Program-made: the position numbers and the translations under genes
The notes under the pieces: model-generated
Told to the model about the DNA's origin: nothing
Database searches by the model: none
Seen by the model: the letters and a program-made list of their open reading frames with translations, nothing else
Assembly (NCBI GenBank): GCA_900549725.1
Contig: URPL01000006.1
Location: forward strand, 1-64,000
From: an uncultured Eubacteriales bacterium
Lineage (GTDB): Bacteria > Bacillota > Clostridia > Oscillospirales > CAG-272
Direction: 5' to 3'
DNA length: 64,000 bases
Shown: piece by piece, positions 25,481 through 34,963 of the stretch
Numbering within the stretch: position 1 is the first letter of the stretch
Layout of the letters: every line of letters begins with the position of its first letter

Positions 25481-26376
25481 TTGGTTCGGTTCCTTTCCGC
25501 ACTGCCAACGGTGCAAAGCTCAGCCCAATATCCCGTTTGCCGCAGCTGCGCAAGCGTTTTTTCCGCTGCCGTCGCTTTCTCAGGGGAAAATATACCGAAT
25601 ACCCCCGCGCCGCTGCCGCTGAGCATTGCGCCGTCAGCCCCGCCGCACAGCAAAGCCTTTCGCAGCGCAAGCGCCTGCGGGCGCGCGGGGAGCACCGCCG
25701 CTTCAAATCGGTTATACATTGCATCGCAGATTTTCGGAAGCGCTCCGCTGTGCAGCGCCGAGAGTATTTTCTCCGCCCCGGGCTGCGCCTGCGGCGGCAA
25801 ACGATCCGCAAGGGAATATGCCCATGCCGTCGGTGCGCTCTCTTTGCCGATGGCAAGCAGCACATGGCACGGTGCAAGCGGCGGCAGCTTTTCAAGCTTT
25901 TCCCCGATGCCGCGGGCACGGAAGCAGCCGCCCGCATAGCAAAACGGCACATCGGCGCCGATCGAGGTACAAAGAAGGTGCATTGCCCGCTCCGAAAGGG
26001 CGCCAAGCTGCGCCTTGCAAAGACGCAAAACAGCCGCTGCATCGGCGCTGCCCCCTCCAAAGCCCGCCCCTGCGGGAATGCGCTTTTCAATCTGCAAAAT
26101 TGCCCGATAGGCGGAGATCCCCGCCGCACGGCAATATGCGCGCACAGCGATTACGCCGAGGTTTTTCTCCGCCTCTCCAAAGAGGCGATTTGTCGTAAAG
26201 AGCACGGTCTGCTCTCCCGACCGCGGCGCCTCAAAGCGCAGAGAAACCGCATCTCCGAACGGAAGGGACTGCATCACGGTATCGATTTCATGATAGCCGT
26301 CTGCCCGCCGCGCGCCGATGCTTAAAAACAAATTGATCTTTGCGCCGGCTGTGGCAGACCGTGTGATTTGTTCCAT
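25477..26376 (-). CDS. ispE: 4-diphosphocytidyl-2-C-methyl-D-erythritol kinase
   Basis: GHMP-family kinase of the MEP isoprenoid pathway, 299 residues. The N-terminal AKINLFLSIGARRADGYHEI, the ATP loop PAGAGFGGGSADAAA (101-115) and the catalytic pair Lys13 and Asp142 (GADVPFCYAGG) are all present. It follows the DUF362 gene by eight bases and overlaps the U32 gene. Other MEP-pathway genes are not nearby. Confidence 0.97.
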   Translation of the reverse strand: MEQITRSATAGAKINLFLSIGARRADGYHEIDTVMQSLPFGDAVSLRFEAPRSGEQTVLFTTNRLFGEAEKNLGVIAVRAYCRAAGISAYRAILQIEKRIPAGAGFGGGSADAAAVLRLCKAQLGALSERAMHLLCTSIGADVPFCYAGGCFRARGIGEKLEKLPPLAPCHVLLAIGKESAPTAWAYSLADRLPPQAQPGAEKILSALHSGALPKICDAMYNRFEAAVLPARPQALALRKALLCGGADGAMLSGSGAGVFGIFSPEKATAAEKTLAQLRQTGYWAELCTVGSAERNRTK

Positions 26377-26384
26377 GGCAGCTC

Positions 26385-27569
26385 CTATCCCAAAATACGA
26401 ATCAGAAAGTTCTTATGAATCTTAACGCAGCGGTGCGGGCAAAGCTCCTGGCAGCAAAAGCAGCGGATGCATCGGCTCGGGTCAATCTTTGCGCAGCGGT
26501 GGTTTTTCCCGTCCCGCCCCGTTTTTTTCTCAAGCCGAATCGTATGCACCGGGCAGGAGCGTACGCACTCCCCGCAGCCGATGCAGTTTTTTGCGATCAC
26601 CGGGCGCGGCCGGAATAAATCAAACGCCTTGTTGCCAAACACCTTCGGCAGCACAACCAAAGGGTTTGCATCCCGCTTGCTGTCCGGAATTTTAAAATTT
26701 TTCGGGGCTGCCGCCATCGGGTCCTCCCCGCAAAGCCGCACCGCGCCGAATGCGCCGCGCGCCTTTCCCTTTTCAAGCACGGGCACCTTGCCCGCAAAGC
26801 CGAGCAGCTGCGCCGCAACGCTGTCAAGCGCAAAGGCATTATCGCTTGCAAAGAGACAGCCGACCGCGCGCGCGGACCCTCCGGTGGGGCCGTTGCCCTC
26901 CATGCAGACAACGGCATCCTGCAAATTCAGAACGCGGGCGCGCGCATGGTGCATCAGACAAAGATCCGTCAGCATTTCGGAAAAATCGTCATAATCCGGA
27001 AAGCGCGCATGCATTTCAAATTTTTCAAGGCCGGGAATCGTCCCGAAAAAGTTCTTTACGGCACCGGACATGGTCGTCAGTGTATGGCTTTTGAGCTTGG
27101 AAAGGCTGATGATCACATCGGCGTTTGCAACGGCACTGATGATATGAAAGCTTTTGGAAGCTTTGCCCTTGGGATACGGCACATGCGCTGCCGTAAAATC
27201 ATCGTTGAGGCGCACCCGATGCCCCTGCGCCGCCTCGGTCATGCCGGTTGCGCGATAAACGGGACCGAGCGCCGCCGCATGAAACGGTCCGCCGCAGCTC
27301 TCCGCAATCACGACATCGACGCACTGCGCTTCATCCAAAACGGCCAGCACCGCACGCATCAGGGCGGGGTGTACCGTCGCCGCGCGGCTCGGCTCCGCCT
27401 TCATCACAAGATTGGGCTTGATCGCCACGCGTTTTCCCGCCAGCGCCGCCGCGTCAAATCCAAACAGCGCAAACGCCTCTCTCACAAATAAGAGAAGCGT
27501 TTTGTCGTCTTCATAGTGCTCGCAGCGGCGACAAAGAACCCTGCTTTCGGAAGCGTTCACATCTGCCAC
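26385..27569 (-). CDS. DUF362-domain protein with two 4Fe-4S clusters
   Basis: A 394-residue protein. The DUF362 part (residues 40-300) carries KRVAIKPNLVMK, KLKSHTLTTMSGAVKNFFG and DAVVCMEGNGPTGG. Two ferredoxin-type clusters follow, CIGCGECVRSCP and CIRCFCCQELCP. DUF362 proteins are thought to be redox or radical-related, but no reaction is established. The start is a GTG at 27569 with GGGGGT eight bases upstream, six bases after the aminotransferase stop. It belongs to the long minus-strand run. Confidence 0.92.
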   Translation of the reverse strand: MADVNASESRVLCRRCEHYEDDKTLLLFVREAFALFGFDAAALAGKRVAIKPNLVMKAEPSRAATVHPALMRAVLAVLDEAQCVDVVIAESCGGPFHAAALGPVYRATGMTEAAQGHRVRLNDDFTAAHVPYPKGKASKSFHIISAVANADVIISLSKLKSHTLTTMSGAVKNFFGTIPGLEKFEMHARFPDYDDFSEMLTDLCLMHHARARVLNLQDAVVCMEGNGPTGGSARAVGCLFASDNAFALDSVAAQLLGFAGKVPVLEKGKARGAFGAVRLCGEDPMAAAPKNFKIPDSKRDANPLVVLPKVFGNKAFDLFRPRPVIAKNCIGCGECVRSCPVHTIRLEKKTGRDGKNHRCAKIDPSRCIRCFCCQELCPHRCVKIHKNFLIRILG

Positions 27570-27575
27570 AGTTTT

Positions 27576-28754
27576 TTACCCCCGTGCTTTTTCTTTTTCC
27601 ATAAACGAGGCGATTCTTTCGAGCGCCTGCGAAATATGCGATACGGAATACGCATAGGAAATACGCGCACAGCCCTCGCCGCCCTCGCCGAAGGCGGAAC
27701 CGGGAACGATCGCCACCCCCGCCTCATCCAAGAGGCGGCGGCAGAATTGCTCGCTGCTCTGCCCGGGCGGTGCAATATGCGGAAACACATAAAACGCGCC
27801 CTGCGGCTCAAAGCACTGAATACCAATCTCGCGGAATGCCTCAAGGATCATTATGCGGCGGCGATTGTATTCCGCCGTCATGCGGAGCACATCCTCATCG
27901 CCGTTTTTCATCGCCTCGATGGCGGCAAACTGCGATGCGGTCGGCGCGCACATAATACCGTATTGATGAATCTTATAGATCTGCGAAACAACTTCTCTCG
28001 GCGCGCAAAGATAACCGAGACGCCAGCCCGTCATTGCCCACGCCTTGGAAAAACCGCTGACTAAAATCACCCGCTCCCGCATGCCGTCGATTGCGGCAAT
28101 GGAGGTATGCTGCATGCCGTAGGTCAGCTCCGCGTAAATTTCATCGGAGAGCACCATAACATTCGTCCCGCGCAGAACATCGGCAAGCGCCTGCAGCTCC
28201 TGCCGCGTTAAAATCGCGCCCGTTGGGTTGTTCGGATAGGGCAGGATCAAAAGCTTTGTGCGCGGCGTGATCGCTGCGCGCAGCTCCTGCGGGGTGATCT
28301 TATACGCATTTTCCTCTTTTGTGATAACCTTTTTTACCACCGCCCCGTAAAGCTCGGCAAGCGGCGCATAGCACACAAATGCGGGCAAAGGCAAAATCAC
28401 CTCGTCGCCCGGCTCAATCAGCGCGCGCAGCGCAATATCAATGGCTTCGCTGCCGCCGACGCTGACCAGAATTTCTTTTTTCGCATCATAAGAAAGCGAA
28501 AAACGACGCGCAAGATATGCCGAAATCTGCTCGCGCAGCGCCGGCATACCGAGATTTGCCGTATACCAGGTCTTACCGTTTTCAATGGAGCGGATCGCCG
28601 CCTCGCGGATATGGTAGGGCGTGACAAAATCGGGCTGCCCCACCGTCAGGGAAATGACATCGGGGCGGTCGCCGAGCATTTCAAAAAACTTGCGGATTCC
28701 GGAGGGCTGCATCATGCGGACCCTGCCGGCAATTACCTTATCATATTCAATCAT
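27576..28754 (-). CDS. Class I/II pyridoxal-phosphate aminotransferase
   Basis: A 392-residue fold-type I aminotransferase. The Schiff-base lysine is in SGFSKAWAMTGWRLGYL near residue 235; also seen are LPYPNNPTGAI, VLSDEIYAELTYG and the substrate arginine in EGCARISYAYS. It resembles the PatA/AspC group found beside Lrp regulators in Firmicutes. Here the Lrp-type gene is 15 bases upstream, so it is probably an amino-acid aminotransferase under leucine/amino-acid control. Substrate specificity cannot be set from sequence. Confidence 0.95.
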   Translation of the reverse strand: MIEYDKVIAGRVRMMQPSGIRKFFEMLGDRPDVISLTVGQPDFVTPYHIREAAIRSIENGKTWYTANLGMPALREQISAYLARRFSLSYDAKKEILVSVGGSEAIDIALRALIEPGDEVILPLPAFVCYAPLAELYGAVVKKVITKEENAYKITPQELRAAITPRTKLLILPYPNNPTGAILTRQELQALADVLRGTNVMVLSDEIYAELTYGMQHTSIAAIDGMRERVILVSGFSKAWAMTGWRLGYLCAPREVVSQIYKIHQYGIMCAPTASQFAAIEAMKNGDEDVLRMTAEYNRRRIMILEAFREIGIQCFEPQGAFYVFPHIAPPGQSSEQFCRRLLDEAGVAIVPGSAFGEGGEGCARISYAYSVSHISQALERIASFMEKEKARG

Positions 28755-28769
28755 GCTGCCACCCCGGGA

Positions 28770-29249
28770 TCAAACCTCGCCTTGATACCTTTCGTCTTCT
28801 GTTTTTTGGCTGTAAACAACGCCGTTATCCTTGTATTTGCGCAGGACGAAATGCGTCGCCGTCGCCGTGATATTTTCCATAATGGAGAGCTTTTCCGCCA
28901 CAAACAGCGCAACCTCGCGCATGGTCCTGCCGCTGACCAAAACGCAAAGATCAAAGCCGCCGGACATCAGCCATGCGCTCTGCACCTCGGGAAAAAGACA
29001 GACTCTGCCTGCAATTTCATCAAAGCCGCGGTCGCGCTGCGGCACCACCTTCAGCTCGATGAGCGCCGTGACATATTCGCGGTCGGTTTTTTCCCAGTCG
29101 ATCAGCGTCTGGTATCCCAAAATCGTTTTATTTGCTTCGTAGGCGCGAATCGCTTCTTTGATCTGCTCCTCCGTCTTGCCGCACATCACGGCAAGCTCTT
29201 TTTCGCTCAGCTTGGCATCCTGCTCAAGCAGCTTTAAAATCCGATCCAT
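28770..29249 (-). CDS. Lrp/AsnC-family transcriptional regulator
   Basis: A 159-residue regulator. The N-terminal helix-turn-helix is ILKLLEQDAKLSEKELAVMCGKTEEQIKEAI (two helices, residues 4-34); the C-terminal ligand-sensing RAM domain spans about residues 60-140 and contains MSGGFDLCVLVSG. Lrp proteins sense amino acids as octamers. GGAGG lies before the ATG at 29249. It is first of a tight five-gene set (regulator, aminotransferase, DUF362, ispE, U32) that may also be read from upstream. Confidence 0.94.
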   Translation of the reverse strand: MDRILKLLEQDAKLSEKELAVMCGKTEEQIKEAIRAYEANKTILGYQTLIDWEKTDREYVTALIELKVVPQRDRGFDEIAGRVCLFPEVQSAWLMSGGFDLCVLVSGRTMREVALFVAEKLSIMENITATATHFVLRKYKDNGVVYSQKTEDERYQGEV

Positions 29250-29300
29250 CTTTTTTCCTCCGCTTTCTTTTCTCTTTTTCAAAACAGCATGTGCTCTGTT

Positions 29301-30146
29301 TTATGCATTTTTCTCTTTGCGGCGCTGCTTTGTGATGCGGCCGATCAAATCGGCAATCGCCCCGTCGTCATTGGAGCAGACGCAAAGTGCGCTTTTCTCT
29401 TTTACGCATTGCTGCGCATTTGCAGGGCAAACCGCAACATCCGCCGCCAAAAGGAGCGGCAGATCATTTTCATAATCCCCGATGCCGTAGGTAGTGATCG
29501 GAATGCCGCAGCGGCTGTATTTTTCTTTCAGATACCGCAGCTGCACCCCCTTGGAAGCACCGCGCGACAATACCTCCAAAAGAACCGGGGAGGAATGCAT
29601 AATGGCAAACGCCCCGACATGCTCATCCTCCTCCATGGCAGCACGCACAGCCAAAAGCTGCTCCGGGGTGCCGTGAAAAACGACCTTATTCCATCCCTGC
29701 GGCGGAACCTTTGTCAGCGGCACTGGATGCAAATGACCGCGGTAGAGCCCAAGCTCGCTTTGCATGCGCTCCGTTTCGATCGGGACATAAAATTCATCCC
29801 CGATGCTGATGCGAAAACCCACCTGCGGAAACAGCGCCGCGATCCGCGTAAAAAACGGCAGCGCCGCGGCGGGGTCCAGCGCAATCTCGTTTTCAATCTT
29901 GTCCGTGCGTAAATCGCACACATAGCTGCCGTTGGATAAAATGCACGGCGTATTTGCAAGAGCGCCGATGCCGGGAATGAGCTGCTCCAAAGAGCAATGC
30001 GTGCGCCCCGTCGCAAAGCAGAAGCGCCCTCCGTCTGCGCAAAAGGCGCGGATGCTCTCCGCATTGCGCGCAAGCACCTGCCCCTGTGAGCTCAAAAAGG
30101 TCATATCAATATCGCTGGCGATGAGAACGCCGTCAAACAGTCCCAT
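29301..30146 (-). CDS. HAD-superfamily (Cof-type IIB) phosphatase
   Basis: A 281-residue hydrolase. Motif I is ASDIDMTFLSS with the nucleophile and acid/base aspartates, motif II includes ATGRT, motif III is the lysine in SKGVQLRYL and motif IV GIGDYENDLPLL. The cap is of the Cof/YidA type, so substrates are likely sugar or cofactor phosphates. GGGAGAG lies before the ATG at 30146. It sits 52 bases after the pseudouridine synthase gene in the long minus-strand run. Confidence 0.94.
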   Translation of the reverse strand: MGLFDGVLIASDIDMTFLSSQGQVLARNAESIRAFCADGGRFCFATGRTHCSLEQLIPGIGALANTPCILSNGSYVCDLRTDKIENEIALDPAAALPFFTRIAALFPQVGFRISIGDEFYVPIETERMQSELGLYRGHLHPVPLTKVPPQGWNKVVFHGTPEQLLAVRAAMEEDEHVGAFAIMHSSPVLLEVLSRGASKGVQLRYLKEKYSRCGIPITTYGIGDYENDLPLLLAADVAVCPANAQQCVKEKSALCVCSNDDGAIADLIGRITKQRRKEKNA

Positions 30147-30198
30147 GGTTTTTCTCTCCCGCGCCCTGCGGCGCCTCTTGATTCCGGATTCCAAACGC

Positions 30199-31134
30199 TT
30201 ATTCCTGCGGGTCAAACTGTTGCGCAAGACGCCGCAATATTTCCGCAAAATCCGCCGGCAGCGGTGCCTCAAAGCTCATATATTCCCCCGTGCGCGGATG
30301 GACAAAGCCGAGCTTTGCCGCAAAGAGACACTGCCCGCAAAGGAGCGAGCCGAGCTTTTTTTCAAACGGAGTTCCTCCCCCGCCGTACACCGTATCGCCG
30401 AGCAGCGGATGCCCGATGGAGGACATATGCACGCGGATTTGATGCGTGCGCCCCGTTTTCAGCGTGCAGGCAATATAGGTATACTGCCAAAAGCGCCGCA
30501 GCACGCGATATGCGGTATATGCCTGCCGCGCCGCGGGCGCTGTGCTGATTGCCATGCGCTTGCGGTCGGTCGGATGGCGCGCGATCGCTGCATCCACAAA
30601 GCCGCTGTCTTCCCTGAGATTTCCAAGCACAACGGCGCGGTATTCACGCAAAAAGGTATGCTCCCGGATCTGCTCCGACAGGGCGATGTGCGCCGCATCA
30701 TTTTTGGCGACCATCAAAAGCCCCGCCGTATCCTTATCGATCCTGTGTACAATGCCGGGGCGCATTACCCCTCCGATACCCGAAAGCGACTGCGGGCAAT
30801 GAAACAGCAGCGCATTGACAAGCGTGCCGTCCGCATGGCCCGCCGCAGGATGTACAACCATGCCCTTCGGCTTATTCACAACGATGATGTCCGCATCCTC
30901 ATATACAATATCGAGCGCAATCTGCTGCGGCTTGGCTTCGCTCGGCTGCGGAGGCGGCACCGAAATTTCATATACCGCCGCAGCATCCGTTTTTTCATTT
31001 TTGGAAACAGGCGCGCCGTTTTTGGTGACATTTCCCTGCGCAATCAGGCGCTGCACCGCGCTGCGCGAAAGCCCGCTCTGTTCAGCCAATGCCGCATCGA
31101 GGCGCAGCCCCGGCGCAAGGCACGAAACTTTCAT
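30199..31134 (-). CDS. RluA/RluD-family 23S rRNA pseudouridine synthase
   Basis: A 311-residue enzyme. An N-terminal S4 domain (LDAALAEQSGLSRSAVQRLIAQGNV) is followed by the catalytic domain with HRIDKDTAGLLMVAKN, whose Asp (near residue 134) is the nucleophile, and the motif LKTGRTHQIRVHMSSIGHPLLGD in two parts. Overall closest to RluD-type enzymes placed next to lspA in Firmicutes. Its ATG overlaps the lspA stop by four bases. Confidence 0.96.
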   Translation of the reverse strand: MKVSCLAPGLRLDAALAEQSGLSRSAVQRLIAQGNVTKNGAPVSKNEKTDAAAVYEISVPPPQPSEAKPQQIALDIVYEDADIIVVNKPKGMVVHPAAGHADGTLVNALLFHCPQSLSGIGGVMRPGIVHRIDKDTAGLLMVAKNDAAHIALSEQIREHTFLREYRAVVLGNLREDSGFVDAAIARHPTDRKRMAISTAPAARQAYTAYRVLRRFWQYTYIACTLKTGRTHQIRVHMSSIGHPLLGDTVYGGGGTPFEKKLGSLLCGQCLFAAKLGFVHPRTGEYMSFEAPLPADFAEILRRLAQQFDPQE

Positions 31135-31700
31135 TTTTCCGCGTCCTTTTCCGTCGGAATCTCGCCCTCTGCGCTTTTCTTTTTTTCGTCCTTAACGCAG
31201 AAAAGCGGGTCCTTTGCTTTTGCATCGAAAAACAAAAGATAAAGAAACAGCACGGCGCACCCGATGCAGACAAAGCTGTCCGCCACATTGAACACGGCAA
31301 AATTGATAAACCGCAAATCGATAAAATCGGTGACATAGCCAAGGCGAAAGCGATCGATCATATTGCCGATACCGCCGCCGACGATCAGGGCAAGCCCCGT
31401 GCAAAACAGCGGGCTGCGCTTTGCAAAAATCCAAAGGCACACATAAATGCCGAGAATCGCCGCGGTAGAAAGCACCATGAACACCCAGCGGTGATCCTTA
31501 AGCATGCCGAATGCCGCGCCCGAATTTGTGACATAGGTCAGATGCACGACCCCGTCAATCAGCGGCTTTGATTCTCCGTAGAAAAAGTTTCGCACCACAA
31601 GATATTTTGTCAGCTGATCAAGCGCGATAACGAGCAAAACCACGGCGCTGTAAATACAGCGGCGGAGCCCGGTCGCGTTCTTTGTCTGCGTTTTCTCCAT
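31131..31700 (-). CDS. lspA: Lipoprotein signal peptidase (signal peptidase II)
   Basis: Membrane aspartyl protease that removes signal peptides from prolipoproteins. The 189-residue protein has four hydrophobic helices and both catalytic aspartates, in GGGIGNMIDRFRLGYVTDF (near residue 116) and FAVFNVADSFVCIG (near residue 141). A charged cytoplasmic tail of about 30 residues is added at the C-terminus. Several lipoproteins in this window are its likely substrates. Confidence 0.98.
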   Translation of the reverse strand: MEKTQTKNATGLRRCIYSAVVLLVIALDQLTKYLVVRNFFYGESKPLIDGVVHLTYVTNSGAAFGMLKDHRWVFMVLSTAAILGIYVCLWIFAKRSPLFCTGLALIVGGGIGNMIDRFRLGYVTDFIDLRFINFAVFNVADSFVCIGCAVLFLYLLFFDAKAKDPLFCVKDEKKKSAEGEIPTEKDAEK

Positions 31701-31715
31701 ATTTTGCGCCCCCCG

Positions 31716-33338
31716 TCAGTTTTGTGCCGCGCTCTTGACGCGCTGCTTTGCCGCCTCATGCTCCGCATTGGTGCGGGAGAAAATGCTGTGCCCCTCCGCA
31801 TCTGCGACAAAATAATAATACTTCGTATCATTCGGATACAGCGCGGCGTCAATGGCATTGAGCCCGGGGTTGCAGATCGCGCCCGGAGTGAGCCCCGCAT
31901 AGAGATAGGTGTTATACGGGCTGTCAATGGCAAGGTCCGCCTCTGTCAAATCCACCGTATGCTCCGGCAGAACATATTGAATAGTCGCATCGCTCTGCAG
32001 GTACGGGAATTTTGCGGAGTTGGCAAGGCGATTGTGAAAAACGGAAGAAATATCTTCAAATTCATCCACATAGCGCCCCTCCGCCTGCACCATGGAGGCA
32101 AGGGTGATCAGCTGATCCATGCTGAAGCCCTCCTGTGCCGCTTTGTCAAAGTGGTCATCGGTCAGCTTCTGTGCCGTGTTCTGCAGGAATTTGTCGATCA
32201 CATCCGCCTCGGAGGCATCCTGGAAGAAATAATAGGTGTCCGGGAAGAGATAGCCCTCCAGACGATAGATGCGCCCCTGCGGAAGCGGGTCGGGCAGCTC
32301 GTTTAAAAAACGATAGGTGTCGCCGAAATCATAATTGTTGATCACATCAACAAATTTTTCCCGCGTACCGATGCCCTTGGAGCATAAAAGATCGATAATT
32401 TCATCCACCGTATAGCCCTCCGGCACAGTAATAATGATGGTTTCTCTCTGCTGTTTTGCAACGGTGTTATTAAATGTCTTGATAAATTCCTCATAATTGA
32501 GCTGCGGGGAAACCTCATAGGTGCCCGGCTCGAAATCAAGCTTGATCTTTTTCAGGCGGATATAGAATTTAAACATCGTCGGGTGCTTAATCAGCCCGTT
32601 TTCATGTAAAAGCTTTGCAACATCGTCAAGGCTCATATATTCCGTGATCTCCACGGTGCTGACGGTATCATCCTTCACAAAGGCAAACACATCGTTGCCC
32701 ACGCTGATGATAAAATAGCTTAAAAAGACAGAAACCACCAAAACCGAAACAATATAGATCACGGCTTTGACAACGCTCGGCACCGTACTGCCGCCGGGTG
32801 TGCCCGATTTTGTGTTCCGGTTTTCGCCGTTTTTCTTTGCGGGCATAGGGTCCTCCTTTTTCGGGGCTGCATTTTTTTGCAGCGGGATCGTCACCGTCGG
32901 CGCATCATCCGCTCCGCATGTTTCGCCCTGTTCCGCTGCTCCCTGCGGTGTGGGCACGGCTTTTGGAGCATTCGATGTCTCCCCGGCAGTCGCAGACGGG
33001 ATCTGCGAGCGCAGCGGCACTTGTCCCGGCTCTGCGGAAGCAGTGCGGCGCGGCGGCTGCATTCTTCTTTGTGCGGGCTCTTTTGCCGCAGGCTCGGCCG
33101 CTTTCTGCGGTGCAGCTGGTGTCGGCGCTTTTGGCTTTTGCGGTGCCGCAGGCGGCGCTTCCTTGTGCGGCAAAGCCTTATCGCCTTGCGGGGTGGGAGA
33201 GTTTCCGTAAAGATGCTCCGCCTTTTCCGTCGGCACAACAACATCGCGATATTCCAAATCGCCGAAAATCGAAAGCAGCGGATCCTGCTCACGGGGGGCT
33301 TGCCCGCCGTTTGGCGATTGTTTCTTTTCTTCACTCAT
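31716..33338 (-). CDS. mltG: Endolytic peptidoglycan transglycosylase MltG (YceG-like)
   Basis: Cleaves nascent glycan strands and so ends their elongation at the outer face of the membrane. The 540-residue protein has a long cytoplasmic N-terminal region (about 185 residues) rich in Pro, Ala, Gln and charged residues, one membrane helix (about 188-210) and the YceG/MltG domain, with the likely catalytic Glu in SMVQAEGRYVDEF near residue 418 and SDATIQYVLPEH downstream. The disordered N-terminal extension is longer than in most MltG proteins. The ATG at 33338 is preceded by AAGGAGG; an upstream in-frame GTG has no site. Confidence 0.95.
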   Translation of the reverse strand: MSEEKKQSPNGGQAPREQDPLLSIFGDLEYRDVVVPTEKAEHLYGNSPTPQGDKALPHKEAPPAAPQKPKAPTPAAPQKAAEPAAKEPAQRRMQPPRRTASAEPGQVPLRSQIPSATAGETSNAPKAVPTPQGAAEQGETCGADDAPTVTIPLQKNAAPKKEDPMPAKKNGENRNTKSGTPGGSTVPSVVKAVIYIVSVLVVSVFLSYFIISVGNDVFAFVKDDTVSTVEITEYMSLDDVAKLLHENGLIKHPTMFKFYIRLKKIKLDFEPGTYEVSPQLNYEEFIKTFNNTVAKQQRETIIITVPEGYTVDEIIDLLCSKGIGTREKFVDVINNYDFGDTYRFLNELPDPLPQGRIYRLEGYLFPDTYYFFQDASEADVIDKFLQNTAQKLTDDHFDKAAQEGFSMDQLITLASMVQAEGRYVDEFEDISSVFHNRLANSAKFPYLQSDATIQYVLPEHTVDLTEADLAIDSPYNTYLYAGLTPGAICNPGLNAIDAALYPNDTKYYYFVADAEGHSIFSRTNAEHEAAKQRVKSAAQN

Positions 33339-33374
33339 TTCCGGATACTGCCTCCTTTTCAAAAACACGAATAT

Positions 33375-34286
33375 TCATCGGAACAGCACATAAAGCACAA
33401 ACAGCAAAATACACAAAAGCGTTCCCGGGGAAATCAACAGCGCCGCGGTATTGCGCAGCATTCTGAGAAAGCCCGGCTGTGCGGCGGGAGAGGGCGCATT
33501 GTCGATTGCGCGGCGATAAAACAGCCGCTCTGCCTCCCCGAAGGTCAAAATCAAAAACAAAAGAAGCAAACTGCCCGCCAAAAACACGAAAAAGGTCGTG
33601 TTATCCGGTTTTGCAACAAATTCCCAGATATACGGCTTCAAAAACAGCGCATACAGGCAATAACAAAAATGCATAATGCCCGAGGCAAGCACACTGCGCG
33701 TGATGCAGAAGATCACCCCGGTCAGCAGCCCGACCAAAAACGAAACAGGAAATTCATATACGGAAAGCGCTGTCAGCGCATAGTAAAACGAAGAAAGCAG
33801 AATCGCCGCCACGGCGCCGAAGTTTTGTTCAAGCTCCGTTTCTATCACGCAGTGAAACACAAATTCCTCTAAAATCGTCGGCAGAATCGCAAGCACGACC
33901 ACGCGGAACAAAACGCTTGCGATATTGCCCTGCGTCTGCGGCAGCACAAAGCCGTAGAGCCGCTCTGCGGCGGAGGCAGTGGTGTAATGCTCAAGCCCCA
34001 GGCGCAGCAGCGTGCTCAGGCAGATCAAAACCACCGTTGCCACAAGGGAAAACAGCACGCCGGAAAAATCGATCAGCCGCACGCGCATGCGCTCAAGCGT
34101 CCAGCCGCCCGTAAATTTGCAGTAAAAGGCGGCGGGCAGCGCCATGCAGCACAGCAAAAGAATGGTCAGGGAGAGATATTCGCTCCCCGCCGGCAGCAAA
34201 AACGATGCGCCGAGCGCGCTTGCCGCCAAAAGCAGCAGCACCGCAAACGGCAGCACAGGCGTCAGATAAAATTTCTTACCGCCCAA
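33375..34286 (-). CDS. CPBP-like intramembrane protein with altered active-site motif
   Basis: A 303-residue membrane protein with about eight hydrophobic segments. The position of the CPBP motif EExxxR reads EEFVFH, so the arginine is replaced by histidine; a later ASGIMHF supplies one histidine, but the usual FxxxH of motif 2 is not clear (SSFYYALTAL). It may be an inactive or re-purposed member. The start is a TTG at 34286 with GGGAG eight bases upstream, inside the end of the cyclo-ligase gene. Confidence 0.75.
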   Translation of the reverse strand: MGGKKFYLTPVLPFAVLLLLAASALGASFLLPAGSEYLSLTILLLCCMALPAAFYCKFTGGWTLERMRVRLIDFSGVLFSLVATVVLICLSTLLRLGLEHYTTASAAERLYGFVLPQTQGNIASVLFRVVVLAILPTILEEFVFHCVIETELEQNFGAVAAILLSSFYYALTALSVYEFPVSFLVGLLTGVIFCITRSVLASGIMHFCYCLYALFLKPYIWEFVAKPDNTTFFVFLAGSLLLLFLILTFGEAERLFYRRAIDNAPSPAAQPGFLRMLRNTAALLISPGTLLCILLFVLYVLFR

Positions 34287-34881
34287 CCGCCAGCACTCCC
34301 TTCTCCGTCACGATCATATCGACATTCAGATCAAACCGCCCGCGCGGCACCTTTTGCAAAATGCCTTCCGCATAGCAAAGCCCGATCTTCACCCCGGAAA
34401 ATGCGCGCAGGAATCGATCGTAATAGCCTTTGCCGTACCCCACGCGATACCCGTCGCGGTCGAAAACAACCCCCGGAATCACGGCAATCGCCAAATCGCG
34501 GCTCGCCAACGCTTCGAAATCATACACGGGTGCGTTTGCATCCGGCTCCGAAAGGCCGTAGCTGCCCGTTTGCAGCTGCTGCAGATCGGTCACAATATGG
34601 AATACCATTTTTTTATCCGCCACGATACAGCGGGGATAAGCGACGGTCTTGCCGTCGGCAAGCGCCCTTCCTGCAACGGCGTCGGTCGCAATCTCCTCCT
34701 CCGTTGCGGCATACAGCAGCACCGTTTTGGCGCTGCGATAGGAAATGGAGCCGAGAAGGCACCGCGCAATCGCCTCGTCGCGCCGGGCGCGCTCCTGCGC
34801 CGAAAGGGCTCTTCTCTTTGCGCGGTATTCCTCACGCAGATTATTTTTCAGTTCGCGAATTTCAGGATAAAACTCCGGCAT
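34276..34881 (-). CDS. 5-formyltetrahydrofolate cyclo-ligase
   Basis: ATP-dependent conversion of 5-formyl-THF to 5,10-methenyl-THF. The 201-residue protein has the N-terminal LREEYRAKRRALSAQERARRD and the family signature PGVVFDRDGYRVGYGKGYYDRFL (two halves, residues about 143-165). GAGAGG precedes the ATG at 34881. It shares the minus-strand run; 82 bases separate it from the DJ-1 gene upstream. Confidence 0.95.
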   Translation of the reverse strand: MPEFYPEIRELKNNLREEYRAKRRALSAQERARRDEAIARCLLGSISYRSAKTVLLYAATEEEIATDAVAGRALADGKTVAYPRCIVADKKMVFHIVTDLQQLQTGSYGLSEPDANAPVYDFEALASRDLAIAVIPGVVFDRDGYRVGYGKGYYDRFLRAFSGVKIGLCYAEGILQKVPRGRFDLNVDMIVTEKGVLAVGR

Positions 34882-34963
34882 ATGATTCCTCTCTTTTTCT
34901 GTGCATGCGCCGCCGCGCGGCGCTTCTTTGGACAACCGCCCTGCATGCGGGCGGCGCGTTTTT

